Shown piece after piece: positions 27,466 to 35,913 of a DNA stretch of 64,000 bases. Origin of the DNA: Chondrinema litorale (lineage in GTDB: Bacteria > Bacteroidota > Bacteroidia > Cytophagales > Flammeovirgaceae); assembly GCF_026250525.1 (NCBI RefSeq), contig NZ_CP111045.1, forward strand, positions 248,001 through 312,000, in the 5' to 3' direction. The translations under genes and the position numbers were made by a program. Position 1 is the first letter of the stretch, and each line of letters opens with the position of its first letter. The notes below the pieces were generated by a model. That model saw only the letters and a list, made by a program, of their open reading frames with translations, was not told the DNA's origin and did no database searches.

Positions 27466-27666
27466 TTAAAGGTTTTTATCATCTTTCGAAAATAACTCTC
27501 TTTCGAAAAAAACCAATTCTTTTCGATTAGGTTCATCAGGAAATTTACAGTAATAGATCTTTTTTGTATAGCGTCTCACAATTAGCTTTAAAGACGTATC
27601 TTTTTTTGAAAAGACTACATCGCCTTCCTTAAATTTGTTATCTATTTCGATTTTCATTTTTATCAT
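27466..27666 (-). CDS. Small conserved cytosolic protein of unknown function
   Basis: 66 codons, with Met4 an alternative start. The layout FKEGDVVFSKKDTSLKLIVR, RYTKKIYYCKFPDEPNR and KELVFFERELF is, from memory, a conserved short family in Cytophagales with an SH3-like look (KEGD.V and strand pattern). The function is unknown. A TAnnTTTG element lies about 25 bp upstream. Confidence 0.65.
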   Translation of the reverse strand: MIKMKIEIDNKFKEGDVVFSKKDTSLKLIVRRYTKKIYYCKFPDEPNRKELVFFERELFSKDDKNL

Positions 27667-27691
27667 AAAAACATTGTAAAAATCAATCTGT

Positions 27692-27699
27692 CAAATGTA
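27692..27699 (-). promoter_or_regulatory. Candidate -7 promoter element for the 66-residue gene
   Basis: The minus strand reads TACATTTG, matching TAnnTTTG, about 25 bp before the ATG. Confidence 0.35.
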
Positions 27700-27960
27700 A
27701 TCTTTCACAAAGCCTAAAGTATTACATATCTATTTTAAGAGTTATAGAAATCATAGATATCTATTGGGGTGAGACTTTATTTAAATAGTAATGAAGATTT
27801 AGCTTATATTAAACTAGATGAGAAGTTGAACCTACACCCACCAGATCTGTTTATGGCTCAACCTTTTATTGTTTCAGATGTATACTTTGTTTTTTTGTTC
27901 TTATGACATATAAACTTACCAAGTTACAACATACTGAATAAAGTAATCTAAAATTAAAAC

Positions 27961-28218
27961 TTACTGTATTTCATCTTCTAAAGCATGCAGACGTACAATC
28001 TCATGTTGCGTTTCATTAGCAATTAATAGGTGTCCTTGTGCGGCTATTATATTTTGTGCAGCTTGGATATTTTGTCCCACTTCATAGAGACTTGCCGCTT
28101 CAAGATGATATTTTGCAGCTTTATCTAAATGATTAGCTATTTTTCTATGGTGTTCAGTTATTATCTTATCTGAATTATATGATTTTTTGTCTTTATGCAT
28201 CATCTCAAATATAGCCAT
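27961..28218 (-). CDS. Small helical protein, unknown function
   Basis: 85 residues, very rich in His, Ala and Gln (HHRKIANHLDKAAKYHLEA, QNIQAAQNIIAAQGHLLIA). It probably forms a helical hairpin. Similar His/Ala-rich short proteins occur in stress or redox loci of Bacteroidota, as far as I recall; no function is known. It sits in a cluster of small genes on the same strand (27.4-29.2 kb) that includes an AraC regulator. Confidence 0.6.
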   Translation of the reverse strand: MAIFEMMHKDKKSYNSDKIITEHHRKIANHLDKAAKYHLEAASLYEVGQNIQAAQNIIAAQGHLLIANETQHEIVRLHALEDEIQ

Positions 28219-28470
28219 CTTTAAAACAGCCTGTTTAAATTACTAAAATTAGCTTCAATGAAAATTAAAGGTTATCTACTAAAAAAATATAAATTACATA
28301 AATGCAACAAATTGATAATAAAAAGCCTTAAATTTTTAAACATGTACTATCAAATTCAAAAAAAAATCCTATCTATATCTAAACATTAAGTCTGAATATA
28401 AGTAGGAAAAATGTTAAGCATATAGTTAGTTTATAAAAAATCTTGTGATGCTTTCATTGTTATATGTTAT

Positions 28471-28587
28471 TTAATCTTCATGCCTCTTATCTTTTCGCTT
28501 AGCTGCCTTAATGGCTCTTTTTTCTTTTAAGCTTTTTTGAGGTTGGGTTTTACCATTTTTGGCTTTACCTTCTTTTTGTTTAGACAT
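28471..28587 (-). CDS. 38-residue basic peptide gene
   Basis: The minus strand encodes MSKQKEGKAKNGKTQPQKSL then KEKRAIKAAKRKDKRHED and a TAA. It is extremely Lys/Arg-rich and too short for routine ORF calling, but the same arrangement (MSKQKEGK....LKEKRAAK..K..) is familiar from other Bacteroidota. It may bind nucleic acid; no function is established. Confidence 0.6.
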   Translation of the reverse strand: MSKQKEGKAKNGKTQPQKSLKEKRAIKAAKRKDKRHED

Positions 28588-28685
28588 ATTCATTAAGTTT
28601 TAATGAAATAATATTGTAGTTACACCAAATGTATGTATTCTTATTAATGAATGCTTTACATTGTAATATTATACTATTACATATA

Positions 28686-29246
28686 TCATAGATCGTCTAA
28701 ATTATTTCTACGTTTTTTCTTCATTGCTTTAAAAAATGAAGGTGTTAAACCAGTTATCTTTTTAAATTGATTAGATAAATGAGCTACACTACTGTAATTA
28801 AGTCTGTAAGAAATTTCTGAAAGGGTGAGTTCATTATATAAAAGTAATTCCTTTACTTTTTCTATTTTGTGTAGAATGATAAATTGCTGAATCGTAATTC
28901 CCTTTACTTCTGAAAAAGTATTAGCTAAATAGGTATAATCATAATTTAATTTTTCACTAATAAAATCTGAATAATTCCCTTTGGGTAATTCATCTGAATA
29001 GTGAACCATTTCTATTACTATATTTTTTATTTTTTCAACTAGAATACTCTTTTTATCATCTAGTAACTCTAAGCCTGATTTAAGTAAATTTATTTTTAAT
29101 TTATCATATTGATGTTTTGATATATTTTCCAATATTTCTACTACACCTAAATCAAGTACAACATAATGCAAACCCAATTTTTCCAATTCTGCTTTTACCA
29201 TCATCTTACATCTTAAGCTCACCATATATTTTATGTATAGCATCAT
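28686..29246 (-). CDS. AraC-family transcriptional regulator
   Basis: 186 residues with a C-terminal AraC double helix-turn-helix (~95-175). Landmarks are LTLSEISYRLNYSSVAHLSN and QFKKITGLTPSFFK. The N-terminal ~85 residues (MMLYIKYMVSLRCKMMVKAE and ELEKLGLHYVVLDLGVVEI) form a short conserved sensor-like domain common in Bacteroidota. It is probably a local regulator of the neighbouring small genes, which is an inference from position only. Confidence 0.85.
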   Translation of the reverse strand: MMLYIKYMVSLRCKMMVKAELEKLGLHYVVLDLGVVEILENISKHQYDKLKINLLKSGLELLDDKKSILVEKIKNIVIEMVHYSDELPKGNYSDFISEKLNYDYTYLANTFSEVKGITIQQFIILHKIEKVKELLLYNELTLSEISYRLNYSSVAHLSNQFKKITGLTPSFFKAMKKKRRNNLDDL

Positions 29247-29744
29247 ATTTCTTAAACAAATTAATTGTTAATATATATCCTAAAGCAAAAAACATTTGCT
29301 TACTACTTTAATGTATCTTCAGCTTTTCGTAGTATAGTTAAAAAATATAGCTTTTTCTGATTCGTATTAATTAATTTTCAAAAAAGACATTAGCTATTTT
29401 CACTAGTGTAATTAATACATTCTCGGAAAATGTTTTGTAATGCTATAAAAATTTAGATACTTCTATAGAATGAAATTTCAGAAAGATATCTGCGAATACA
29501 CAACTATGTAATCTGGCGTAGTAGTACGATTGGATATGTATAACACTACTATATCCTTAAAATGACACCATCTAAAGAAAATAATATGTCTCTATGTTAT
29601 GGGTAACCTTATATTGCCGTAAGTCAAGATAGACTCAAGAAGGTTACACTCATTTATAATATTATTGTGGTTTTTAGTGACTATTTAAAATAATTCAGTA
29701 ACCTAAATTATTAGGATTAATCTTTTATTTTGAATCGAAACTTT
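29247..29744. other. Non-coding stretch upstream of the antiporter, with repeat copy 2
   Basis: Contains the divergent repeat copy at 29595-29629 and otherwise AT-rich sequence with no gene. Confidence 0.55.
29595..29629. repeat. 46-bp dispersed repeat, copy 2 (5' part divergent)
   Basis: The 3' half CCTTATATTGCCGTAAGTCA is identical to copy 1. The 5' half (TGTTATGGGTAA) is divergent. Confidence 0.65.
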
Positions 29745-30697
29745 ATGTTATTTCCAGCTTTATTAGTTGTAATCGGATTTGCCAGTTTAATTTTTGGAGC
29801 AAACTGGCTTGTGGATGGAGCTTCTGCTTTAGCTAAAAATATAAAGTATCAGACTTGGCAATAGGATTGACCATTGTAGCTTTTGGCACTTCAGCCCCTG
29901 AACTAATTGTGAATATTATCGCATCTATAAACGGCTATTCAGATATTGTAATTGGAAATATCGTTGGCAGTAATAACTTCAATTTGTTTATTATTCTTGG
30001 GTTATCAGGATTAATCTTTCCAATTGTTGTTCAAGCATCTACGGCCTGGAAAGAAATTCCAATGTCGTTGATTGTGTCAGTATTCCTTTTATTACTACTT
30101 AACGATTTTGTGTTTGTAGGACAAACTTATGTTAGTAGAATAGATGGATTATTAATGCTCATTTTATTTTCTATTTTCTTGATTTACATTTTCAATCAAA
30201 TGAAAAATGATCCACATTTAGATGATGAGTTTAAAAGTAAATCAACATTAAAAGTTTGGCTCTTAATTATAGTTGGATTAGTTGGGTTAATTTTAGGTGG
30301 CCAACTGGTTGTAGCTAACAGTATTTCTATTGCAAGTAAATTAGGTCTGAGTGAGAAAATTATAGGCTTGACGATTGTAGCAGCAGGTACTTCTCTACCT
30401 GAGTTAATCACATCGATTGTTGCTGCATTTAAAAAGAATAGTGATATCGCAATTGGGAATGTAATTGGGTCTAACATTTTCAATATTCTTTTAATTTTAG
30501 CTATAAGTTCATTGATTAACCCAATAAAATATAATTCAGATTTTAATTTGGATATATATGTTTTGATTGGTGGTTCTGTTTTTTTGTTTCTTGCAATGCT
30601 CACAGGACAACAAAAAAAGTTAGATCGATGGGAAGCAGGAGTACTTTTAGTATTCTATATTTTTTACACTATATATTTAATTATAAATGGAGCTTAA
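29745..30697 (+). pseudogene. Ca2+/Na+ antiporter of the CaCA family, broken by a single-base frameshift
   Basis: The gene starts at ATG 29745 (MLFPALLVVIGFASLIFGAN) and runs into a stop after ...KYQTWQ. In the next frame the sequence resumes as KVSDLAIGLTIVAFGTSAPE. One A is missing in the run at 29843-29845. Both alpha repeats are intact: GLTIVAFGTSAPELIVN and GLTIVAAGTSLPELITS, with GNIVGSNN and GNVIGSNIFN. About ten helices are expected and the total length (~317 residues) is normal. It would exchange Na+ (or H+) for Ca2+ at the inner membrane. The frame is probably lost, though a sequencing error in the A run is possible. The residual frame alone starts at 29855. Confidence 0.8.
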
Positions 30698-30712
30698 AAT
30701 CATAAAGCAGTA

Positions 30713-30758
30713 TCATGTACCTTTATGTAAAGTGTACCCCTATTTTTTCGTAAGTCAC
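30713..30758. repeat. 46-bp dispersed repeat, copy 3
   Basis: Contains CCTTTATGTAAAGTGTACCC and TTTTTTCGTAAGTCAC. It lies between the antiporter stop and the stop codon (30761) of the convergent minus-strand gene. Confidence 0.7.
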
Positions 30759-30760
30759 TT

Positions 30761-31225
30761 CTATTTGTATAAAAGAATACTAGAGACTAAAGTAGTATAG
30801 TCTGTTGAATAATGATTTTTTTTATCATCTAACAACTGAGTTTTTGCCTTATCTTTATCAGTATAAAAAATGGTACTTACATTTTGCATCTCTACTTTCT
30901 GAGCCATCTTTTTTGAAACTGCTCTTTGAAAAATATCTTCGCTCACAACAATTGCGATTTTCTTAGCATGGTAATCAGATTTATTATCAAGTATACCCAA
31001 CATCCATTGTTCGATGCTTACTGGTGCTTTGAATGCAAACAACCTTTCATCTATGAGAATTTTTTCGCTTTTATATTGAGTTTGAAGTTGAAAAAAACTT
31101 AAGATCTCAGATTGAAATTGTGCTCCCAGCATATATTTTGTTGCAGATTGCCAAACAATTTCCATCAGTTTGTTTGATGAATCAAATTTAGAAATCATGT
31201 ATGAGCTTTCGTATATTATTTTCAT
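30761..31225 (-). CDS. Uncharacterised STAS/SpoIIAA-like protein
   Basis: 154 residues, cytosolic. The pattern (...SEKILIDERLFAFKAPVSIE QWMLGIL..., then KKIAIVVSEDIFQRAVSK) resembles the short Bacteroidota proteins with a SpoIIAA/STAS-like alpha/beta fold. Identification rests on pattern memory only. Its stop codon lies 3 bp beyond dispersed repeat copy 3. Confidence 0.55.
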   Translation of the reverse strand: MKIIYESSYMISKFDSSNKLMEIVWQSATKYMLGAQFQSEILSFFQLQTQYKSEKILIDERLFAFKAPVSIEQWMLGILDNKSDYHAKKIAIVVSEDIFQRAVSKKMAQKVEMQNVSTIFYTDKDKAKTQLLDDKKNHYSTDYTTLVSSILLYK

Positions 31226-31372
31226 GCCTTATACTTCTAAACAAATATCTAATAAACCTAAAATAGACCAATTGATTTAAGAATACAAGCAATAAGTTTT
31301 GTCAAGGACACTGTCTTATGTAATAATTTCATCAGTTTTTATAGCAAGTTTTATACTATTTAATCCAAAAAA

Positions 31373-31492
31373 AGTGGATATGCACTTATACTTAAAGAAG
31401 TAAAGACTTTGTTTTCTCAAGGAATGGGTAAAAAGACTATTGCTACTAAATTTTATATTAGTAAGAATACTCAATTTGATGAGTATCCCTAA
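31373..31492 (+). pseudogene. Remnant of an IS21-type transposase N terminus
   Basis: The plus strand reads LKEVKTLFSQGMGKKTIATK then FYISKNTQF before a stop. This is the helix-turn-helix start of IstA-like transposases (pattern ...GMSKRKIAK.L.ISRNTV). Nothing else of the element is left in the 280-bp gap. Confidence 0.4.
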
Positions 31493-31509
31493 AAAATGCT
31501 TACCTACAG

Positions 31510-32415
31510 TTAAATCCTTTCGAATTTATAAATTTTGCCCACAAGCTCAGGATTAGGATGCTCTGTAGCAGTTGAAGTAAAAGTGTCTGCATCTATAAAT
31601 TCAATTTGCTCTTTAGCTACAACTTCACCTTTGTTATTGTAGGAAAGTAATACCCCTTTTGTGTTTGATTCTTTTTCGTAAGAAATATAGACGTATGATT
31701 TAATGATGTTGTCATTCTCTTTGCCATCATAAAAAAAGCCTTTATAAACAACTTCTTTCATTTCTTTCCAAATAGCAACAGTTCCTTGATTAGTAAATTC
31801 GTTGTGCAAAGCCAAGTTGGTATCAATCTCATCACTAAAATAGCCTCCTCCTCGTTTAATTCGCGGATTGTTACATACCCAATGCCCCAAAAGCTGTTTA
31901 CTGATATTGGGTTTAAACTCTTTGCTACCAAGCATAATTTTTTGATCAATAACATTGCCTGATTCATCAAGATAGCTTAGCATTCCTGTTACTAGATTTT
32001 CTTTAAAATAACCTCTTTTAACTACACGATCGTTTTCATACCAAACCGCTGGACCATCAAGTATAAAGGTTTGTAGCATTCTGGATGTAGTACCTGTTCC
32101 CTTTAGCACTAAGTTATTGTTAAAATCATAAAAGGAAATCACACTTGTTTCGAAGTCATTCGTAGGTGCGTTAAAAAAGCCTCCATAGCCATCGCTTCCA
32201 AAACTAAGATCTGTATAATTGGGGTTTATATTTAATGCTCCAGGACTATCTAAACGTTCATAAATTCTATAATAATCTGCCTCTTGCTTATTTTCTACAG
32301 GACGAAATTGTGCATCTGCAAATCCATCATTTTCGGGAATTTGAGCAGTACAACTACAGATAAATATAAAAACTAAAGTATATGCTAAATAAAGTATTTT
32401 TGACATTGTGTTCAT
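31510..32415 (-). CDS. Putative lipoprotein with MORN-like strand repeats
   Basis: 301 residues. The signal sequence has the lipobox-like FIFICSCTA (Cys ~21). The body is beta-rich with repeats of the form G.GTTSRMLQTFILDGPAVWY, RVVKRGYFKENLVTGML and VVYKGFFYDGKENDN, reminiscent of MORN or antitoxin-like toggles. I know no function for it. It probably stands alone; a TAnnTTTG element is 18 bp upstream. Confidence 0.65.
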   Translation of the reverse strand: MNTMSKILYLAYTLVFIFICSCTAQIPENDGFADAQFRPVENKQEADYYRIYERLDSPGALNINPNYTDLSFGSDGYGGFFNAPTNDFETSVISFYDFNNNLVLKGTGTTSRMLQTFILDGPAVWYENDRVVKRGYFKENLVTGMLSYLDESGNVIDQKIMLGSKEFKPNISKQLLGHWVCNNPRIKRGGGYFSDEIDTNLALHNEFTNQGTVAIWKEMKEVVYKGFFYDGKENDNIIKSYVYISYEKESNTKGVLLSYNNKGEVVAKEQIEFIDADTFTSTATEHPNPELVGKIYKFERI

Positions 32416-32432
32416 AGCTAAGGTTTAAGTAT

Positions 32433-32440
32433 CAAAGTTA
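32433..32440 (-). promoter_or_regulatory. Candidate -7 promoter element for the lipoprotein gene
   Basis: The minus strand reads TAACTTTG, matching TAnnTTTG, 18 bp before the first ATG (27 bp before Met4). Confidence 0.4.
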
Positions 32441-32642
32441 ATCATTTAATTTACTACTCATAAATTGATAATGGTTGATAGGCTATTAATTAATGTAAAG
32501 GTAATTTATGACCTGTTCTGTGAGCTTTTCAAATTTAGGACAGAGACTTAGTAGACTTTTCTAAAGATGTCCCATTCTGAATTAGCATTACACAAAAAGT
32601 AACACTATGAATAAGAAGAATGAATCTCAGCAGTAAATATAG

Positions 32643-32689
32643 ATAATGTGCCTTTATGTAAAGTATAGCCTTATATTGTCGTAAGTCAC
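32643..32689. repeat. 46-bp dispersed repeat, copy 4 (overlaps a stop codon)
   Basis: Contains GTGCCTTTATGTAAAGTATA and CCTTATATTGTCGTAAGTCA. The last TCA (32686-32688) is the stop codon TGA of the minus-strand alpha/beta hydrolase, so the repeat supplies the gene end. Confidence 0.75.
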
Positions 32690-33666
32690 AATAGTTCAAT
32701 ATATTGTTTAATGTAGCCTAATGTCTCGCTCGTTCTACAGTTTATAAGTCCATTATGTCCAGTACCACTTATTTTAATATGTTCGTATTTAGGAAAAAGA
32801 TGCACCTGGTATTCTTGTTGAAAATCGTAACCTAAGTCACTTTCATCACTGCTAATAAATAGAACCTTCTGATTGTATTGAGATAGCTTAGTTGTAAAGT
32901 CATAATCTCCGTCATTTACCTCTTCAATAGCAATGGCAATAGCTGAAGCAGCTCCGCCTCTAAAGTTTTTTGAAGGACATGTTTCACCTCGATTTTCACT
33001 ATCAGCATTCACTCTGGCAATACCGTAGTAATAATCTGCCTTTTCATGATCATCTAGGCCAATGAGTTGTTTAATCCATAAAATTTGATTGATGTCCTTT
33101 CCCAGCAAATTAACATCATTAGCAGCAGGTAAATGTTCATTAATATTTACTGAAAAAGCTCCTGGTTCCATCAAAACTGCTCCCTTTACCTTATTTGGGT
33201 GTGCGTTTATGTACTGAGCAGTTACTACTGCTCCATGTGAATGACCTATGAGAATAACTTCCTGATCGGGAGAGAAATAGTCAATCAATTCTTCTAAATC
33301 CGTAAGTGAATATGCCATTGTTAATTCACTTTTGGGGTGTCTAGCTGACAGACCACAACCTCGGTAATCGTGATAAATCACTTGGTAATCATCTAGTAAA
33401 CTCCATCCATTTACCGATTGATTCAAATCAAGTAGATAACGAAAATCATCACCTGGGCCACCTTCCAGTACAAAAATTTTAGTCCCGGCAGGATTCCCAT
33501 AACTAGCATAATGAATAGTGGTACCAGATAAAGTTAGGTTGGTAAGGGAAGGATCATCAATTACTGTTTTTGGAACAATATTTCCCGGTTCTGCCGGGTC
33601 TAACTCTTCACAACTACAAAATAAGATAACAAAATAGATCAGTATAAATGTGCTGTATTTTTTCAT
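32686..33666 (-). CDS. Alpha/beta hydrolase lipoprotein (proline iminopeptidase-like)
   Basis: 326 residues with a lipobox-like LFCSCEE (Cys ~19). The alpha/beta fold shows an oxyanion-type VLEGGPGDD, the YRGCGLSARHP motif of prolyl aminopeptidase-like enzymes, the nucleophile elbow LIGHSHGAVV (Ser ~140) and a terminal His in ISGTGHNGL. It is probably membrane-anchored facing the periplasm; the substrate (peptide or ester) is unknown. Its ATG overlaps the stop of the beta-barrel gene by 4 bp, so the two are coupled. The TGA stop lies inside a dispersed repeat. Confidence 0.82.
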   Translation of the reverse strand: MKKYSTFILIYFVILFCSCEELDPAEPGNIVPKTVIDDPSLTNLTLSGTTIHYASYGNPAGTKIFVLEGGPGDDFRYLLDLNQSVNGWSLLDDYQVIYHDYRGCGLSARHPKSELTMAYSLTDLEELIDYFSPDQEVILIGHSHGAVVTAQYINAHPNKVKGAVLMEPGAFSVNINEHLPAANDVNLLGKDINQILWIKQLIGLDDHEKADYYYGIARVNADSENRGETCPSKNFRGGAASAIAIAIEEVNDGDYDFTTKLSQYNQKVLFISSDESDLGYDFQQEYQVHLFPKYEHIKISGTGHNGLINCRTSETLGYIKQYIELL

Positions 33667-34340
33667 GGGAGTCTATAGTTTAGATGAAAATTAAAATAAA
33701 TACCAGGCACTAATTTGTCGTATTTTCCATTGGTCTGATATCCAGCTTTTAGAGAAGCTTCCAACGATTGTACTTTGTTAAGGTATCGGCTGACTACTCC
33801 CCCAATACGGAAAGTTCTGACTGTTGTGCTGTACCATCCATCTTTGGCATCCTCATAAAGATATTCTTTCCAGTAATCAGAATGGATGATATGTGTGGCA
33901 AAAAAAGGGTTATAAGAAACATCAAATCCTAAACTCCCTTTTTTGGTAAGATACAATAGGGTAAGATCTAGTTGATAGCCCAGTGCCTTGTACTTTCCAG
34001 CTACATTATCACTTTGTGTATAAACCAATGCTATTTTACCTTGAAGTGCCCAGTGCTGATGAAGTGGTAACCAATGTATCACCCCCAGCCTTGTGCGGTG
34101 ATTACCGGTTCCTAGTAAAGCACTACTTTGGGTAAACTCTGTGAACACTGCCGACCGGAATTTTGATAAATAGCGCGAATACCCTAGATGTAAAGCGATC
34201 AGACTGTGATCAAAGCCACCACCTGTTTGAATAATGTGATGCTGATTGGTATCAGGCTGTATCACTTGAGCTCGTACAGTTGAGGTAAAAAATACTAAGC
34301 CAATAATACTACATAAATATTTTTTTAGATTTAACTTCAT
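33663..34340 (-). CDS. Outer-membrane beta-barrel protein
   Basis: 225 residues with a signal peptide ending near STVRAQ (~25), then alternating amphipathic strands (HHIIQTGGGFDHSLIALHLG; SLGFDVSYNPFFATHIIHSD) and a terminal strand ending in an aromatic-rich YFNFHLNYRLP. This fits a small barrel of 8-10 strands. It is first in a two-gene unit with the hydrolase lipoprotein (ATGA overlap). No ligand can be inferred. Confidence 0.7.
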   Translation of the reverse strand: MKLNLKKYLCSIIGLVFFTSTVRAQVIQPDTNQHHIIQTGGGFDHSLIALHLGYSRYLSKFRSAVFTEFTQSSALLGTGNHRTRLGVIHWLPLHQHWALQGKIALVYTQSDNVAGKYKALGYQLDLTLLYLTKKGSLGFDVSYNPFFATHIIHSDYWKEYLYEDAKDGWYSTTVRTFRIGGVVSRYLNKVQSLEASLKAGYQTNGKYDKLVPGIYFNFHLNYRLP

Positions 34341-34515
34341 TTGCGTTGAATATTTGGACGTGGCAAATGAATAAAAATACCTTGAATCCGATGTTCTGAT
34401 TTAGAAATCAGAACAACTTAGTAGAGCTACTAAAATAAATTCACATTGTTAAGTAGCAATTCTTTAAAATAACTTACCGATTTTTTAGATTAATCAAATA
34501 ATTTTCAACTATCTC

Positions 34516-35523
34516 TTAAAGCGTTTTTCTATATTCTGAAGGAGTTTTTTCGGTTTGTTTCTTAAAAGCATTATTAAAGGCAGAACGAGATTGAAACCCT
34601 GTTTTATAGTAAATTTCCTTAATGTTTAACTCTTGATTCTGCAAGAGTATTTTTGCTTCGCTAATGCGATATTGGTTAATCAACTCAGAAAGATTCATCT
34701 TAAAATGTTGATTAATCTCTTTGGATAGTTGTTGGACGTCCATACCCAACTTTTGGGCAAGTATTTCTCGATTTAGCTCAGGATCTGAAAATATTTTCTC
34801 TTTAGTTAATAATTCAGTTAGTGTCAGCATTTGTTTTTTTACTCGTCTGTCGGTTGACTCCTCGTATCTTATTTGATTAGAAACAGCAACGCGTACCTGC
34901 ATGAATAAGCTGGGTTGAGACATGGTAAAATAAATAAATCCACAGAAAAGTATAACTGCACTGATATATGCAATCAATTCGGTCCAACTAGCCAGTGGCT
35001 CATAATTTAATTGAGAAAAAACATTCGCACTAATAGCAAATAACCAGACTAAGCCGAAGGAGTAAGTGATGAATAAAATCCATATTCTTTTTATCGGCTT
35101 TTCCTTTTGTCTAATCTTCACTAACCTGCCAATCCATATTGAATAATAGAGATATTGCATACTGAAAACTGCAAAGAAAATAGTATGTGAGAATCCCCAA
35201 AGGAGATGGTAAACTAGGAAAATCCCAAAAATAGCAAAGTGTGATTCTACCTTTTTTATTTCCACATCGAACAACCTACAATAATGAAAATACAGAAGCG
35301 GTGCATAAAGGAATATAAATGGACCAACAACTAAATGAATCTTTGCAGAACCAAACAATGGTGAATCTATAGTAAGATCAGTGAGACTATGGAGAGCTGT
35401 TAATAAAAGAAAAAAACAGAGCGGAAGATTTTGTTTCTTTCTGCCTGATGGAAGTGCATATAACAGGATTGCAATCATCACAGTAAGAAAAATCAATATA
35501 CTTTGTACAACTATCGCAGCCAA
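34516..35523 (-). CDS. AraC-family regulator with N-terminal membrane domain
   Basis: 335 codons from a TTG start; no ATG lies near the expected N terminus, so the start is uncertain. Residues ~1-215 hold seven hydrophobic helices. The C-terminal ~100 residues are an AraC helix-turn-helix (NREILAQKLGMDVQQLSKEI, ISEAKILLQNQELNIKEIYY, TGFQSRSAFNNAFKKQTEKT). Such 7TM-AraC proteins are common in Bacteroidota and sense membrane or extracellular signals. It probably regulates the adjacent hydrolase/barrel unit, by position only. Confidence 0.82.
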   Translation of the reverse strand: MAAIVVQSILIFLTVMIAILLYALPSGRKKQNLPLCFFLLLTALHSLTDLTIDSPLFGSAKIHLVVGPFIFLYAPLLYFHYCRLFDVEIKKVESHFAIFGIFLVYHLLWGFSHTIFFAVFSMQYLYYSIWIGRLVKIRQKEKPIKRIWILFITYSFGLVWLFAISANVFSQLNYEPLASWTELIAYISAVILFCGFIYFTMSQPSLFMQVRVAVSNQIRYEESTDRRVKKQMLTLTELLTKEKIFSDPELNREILAQKLGMDVQQLSKEINQHFKMNLSELINQYRISEAKILLQNQELNIKEIYYKTGFQSRSAFNNAFKKQTEKTPSEYRKTL

Positions 35524-35913
35524 CTTTAAAACGCTATTACTTAATTTAACAGAGGATATAAATAATATACCTATTTACTAATACATATATTTATCCCAAT
35601 TTTACTATAAATTTTGGTTTGATAACAGAGTAATTATTTGTAAAACTCACAAATTTATCACATCTAACTTTCACTAATAACACATCCAGTCCACCCAAAT
35701 AGCTTCCACAAAGCACCTCCTCTTAGAATTATACCAAACAAACCCATAAATAGTTACATCTGTCTCCTTCTTTATTCTGTAAAATCTTGAGCATTTCTCA
35801 ATCCCTAATCGTACCTAAAATGGGCATTTTACCACAAAAATGCACTTTTACAACAATCTTTCTACTAGCACTTACTATGTATTATCAACGATTAGCTATT
35901 ACCTTCTAAAGAA
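35524..35913. other. Divergent intergenic region
   Basis: 390 bp between the divergent AraC gene and the T9SS gene. No gene or clear motif was found. Confidence 0.5.
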
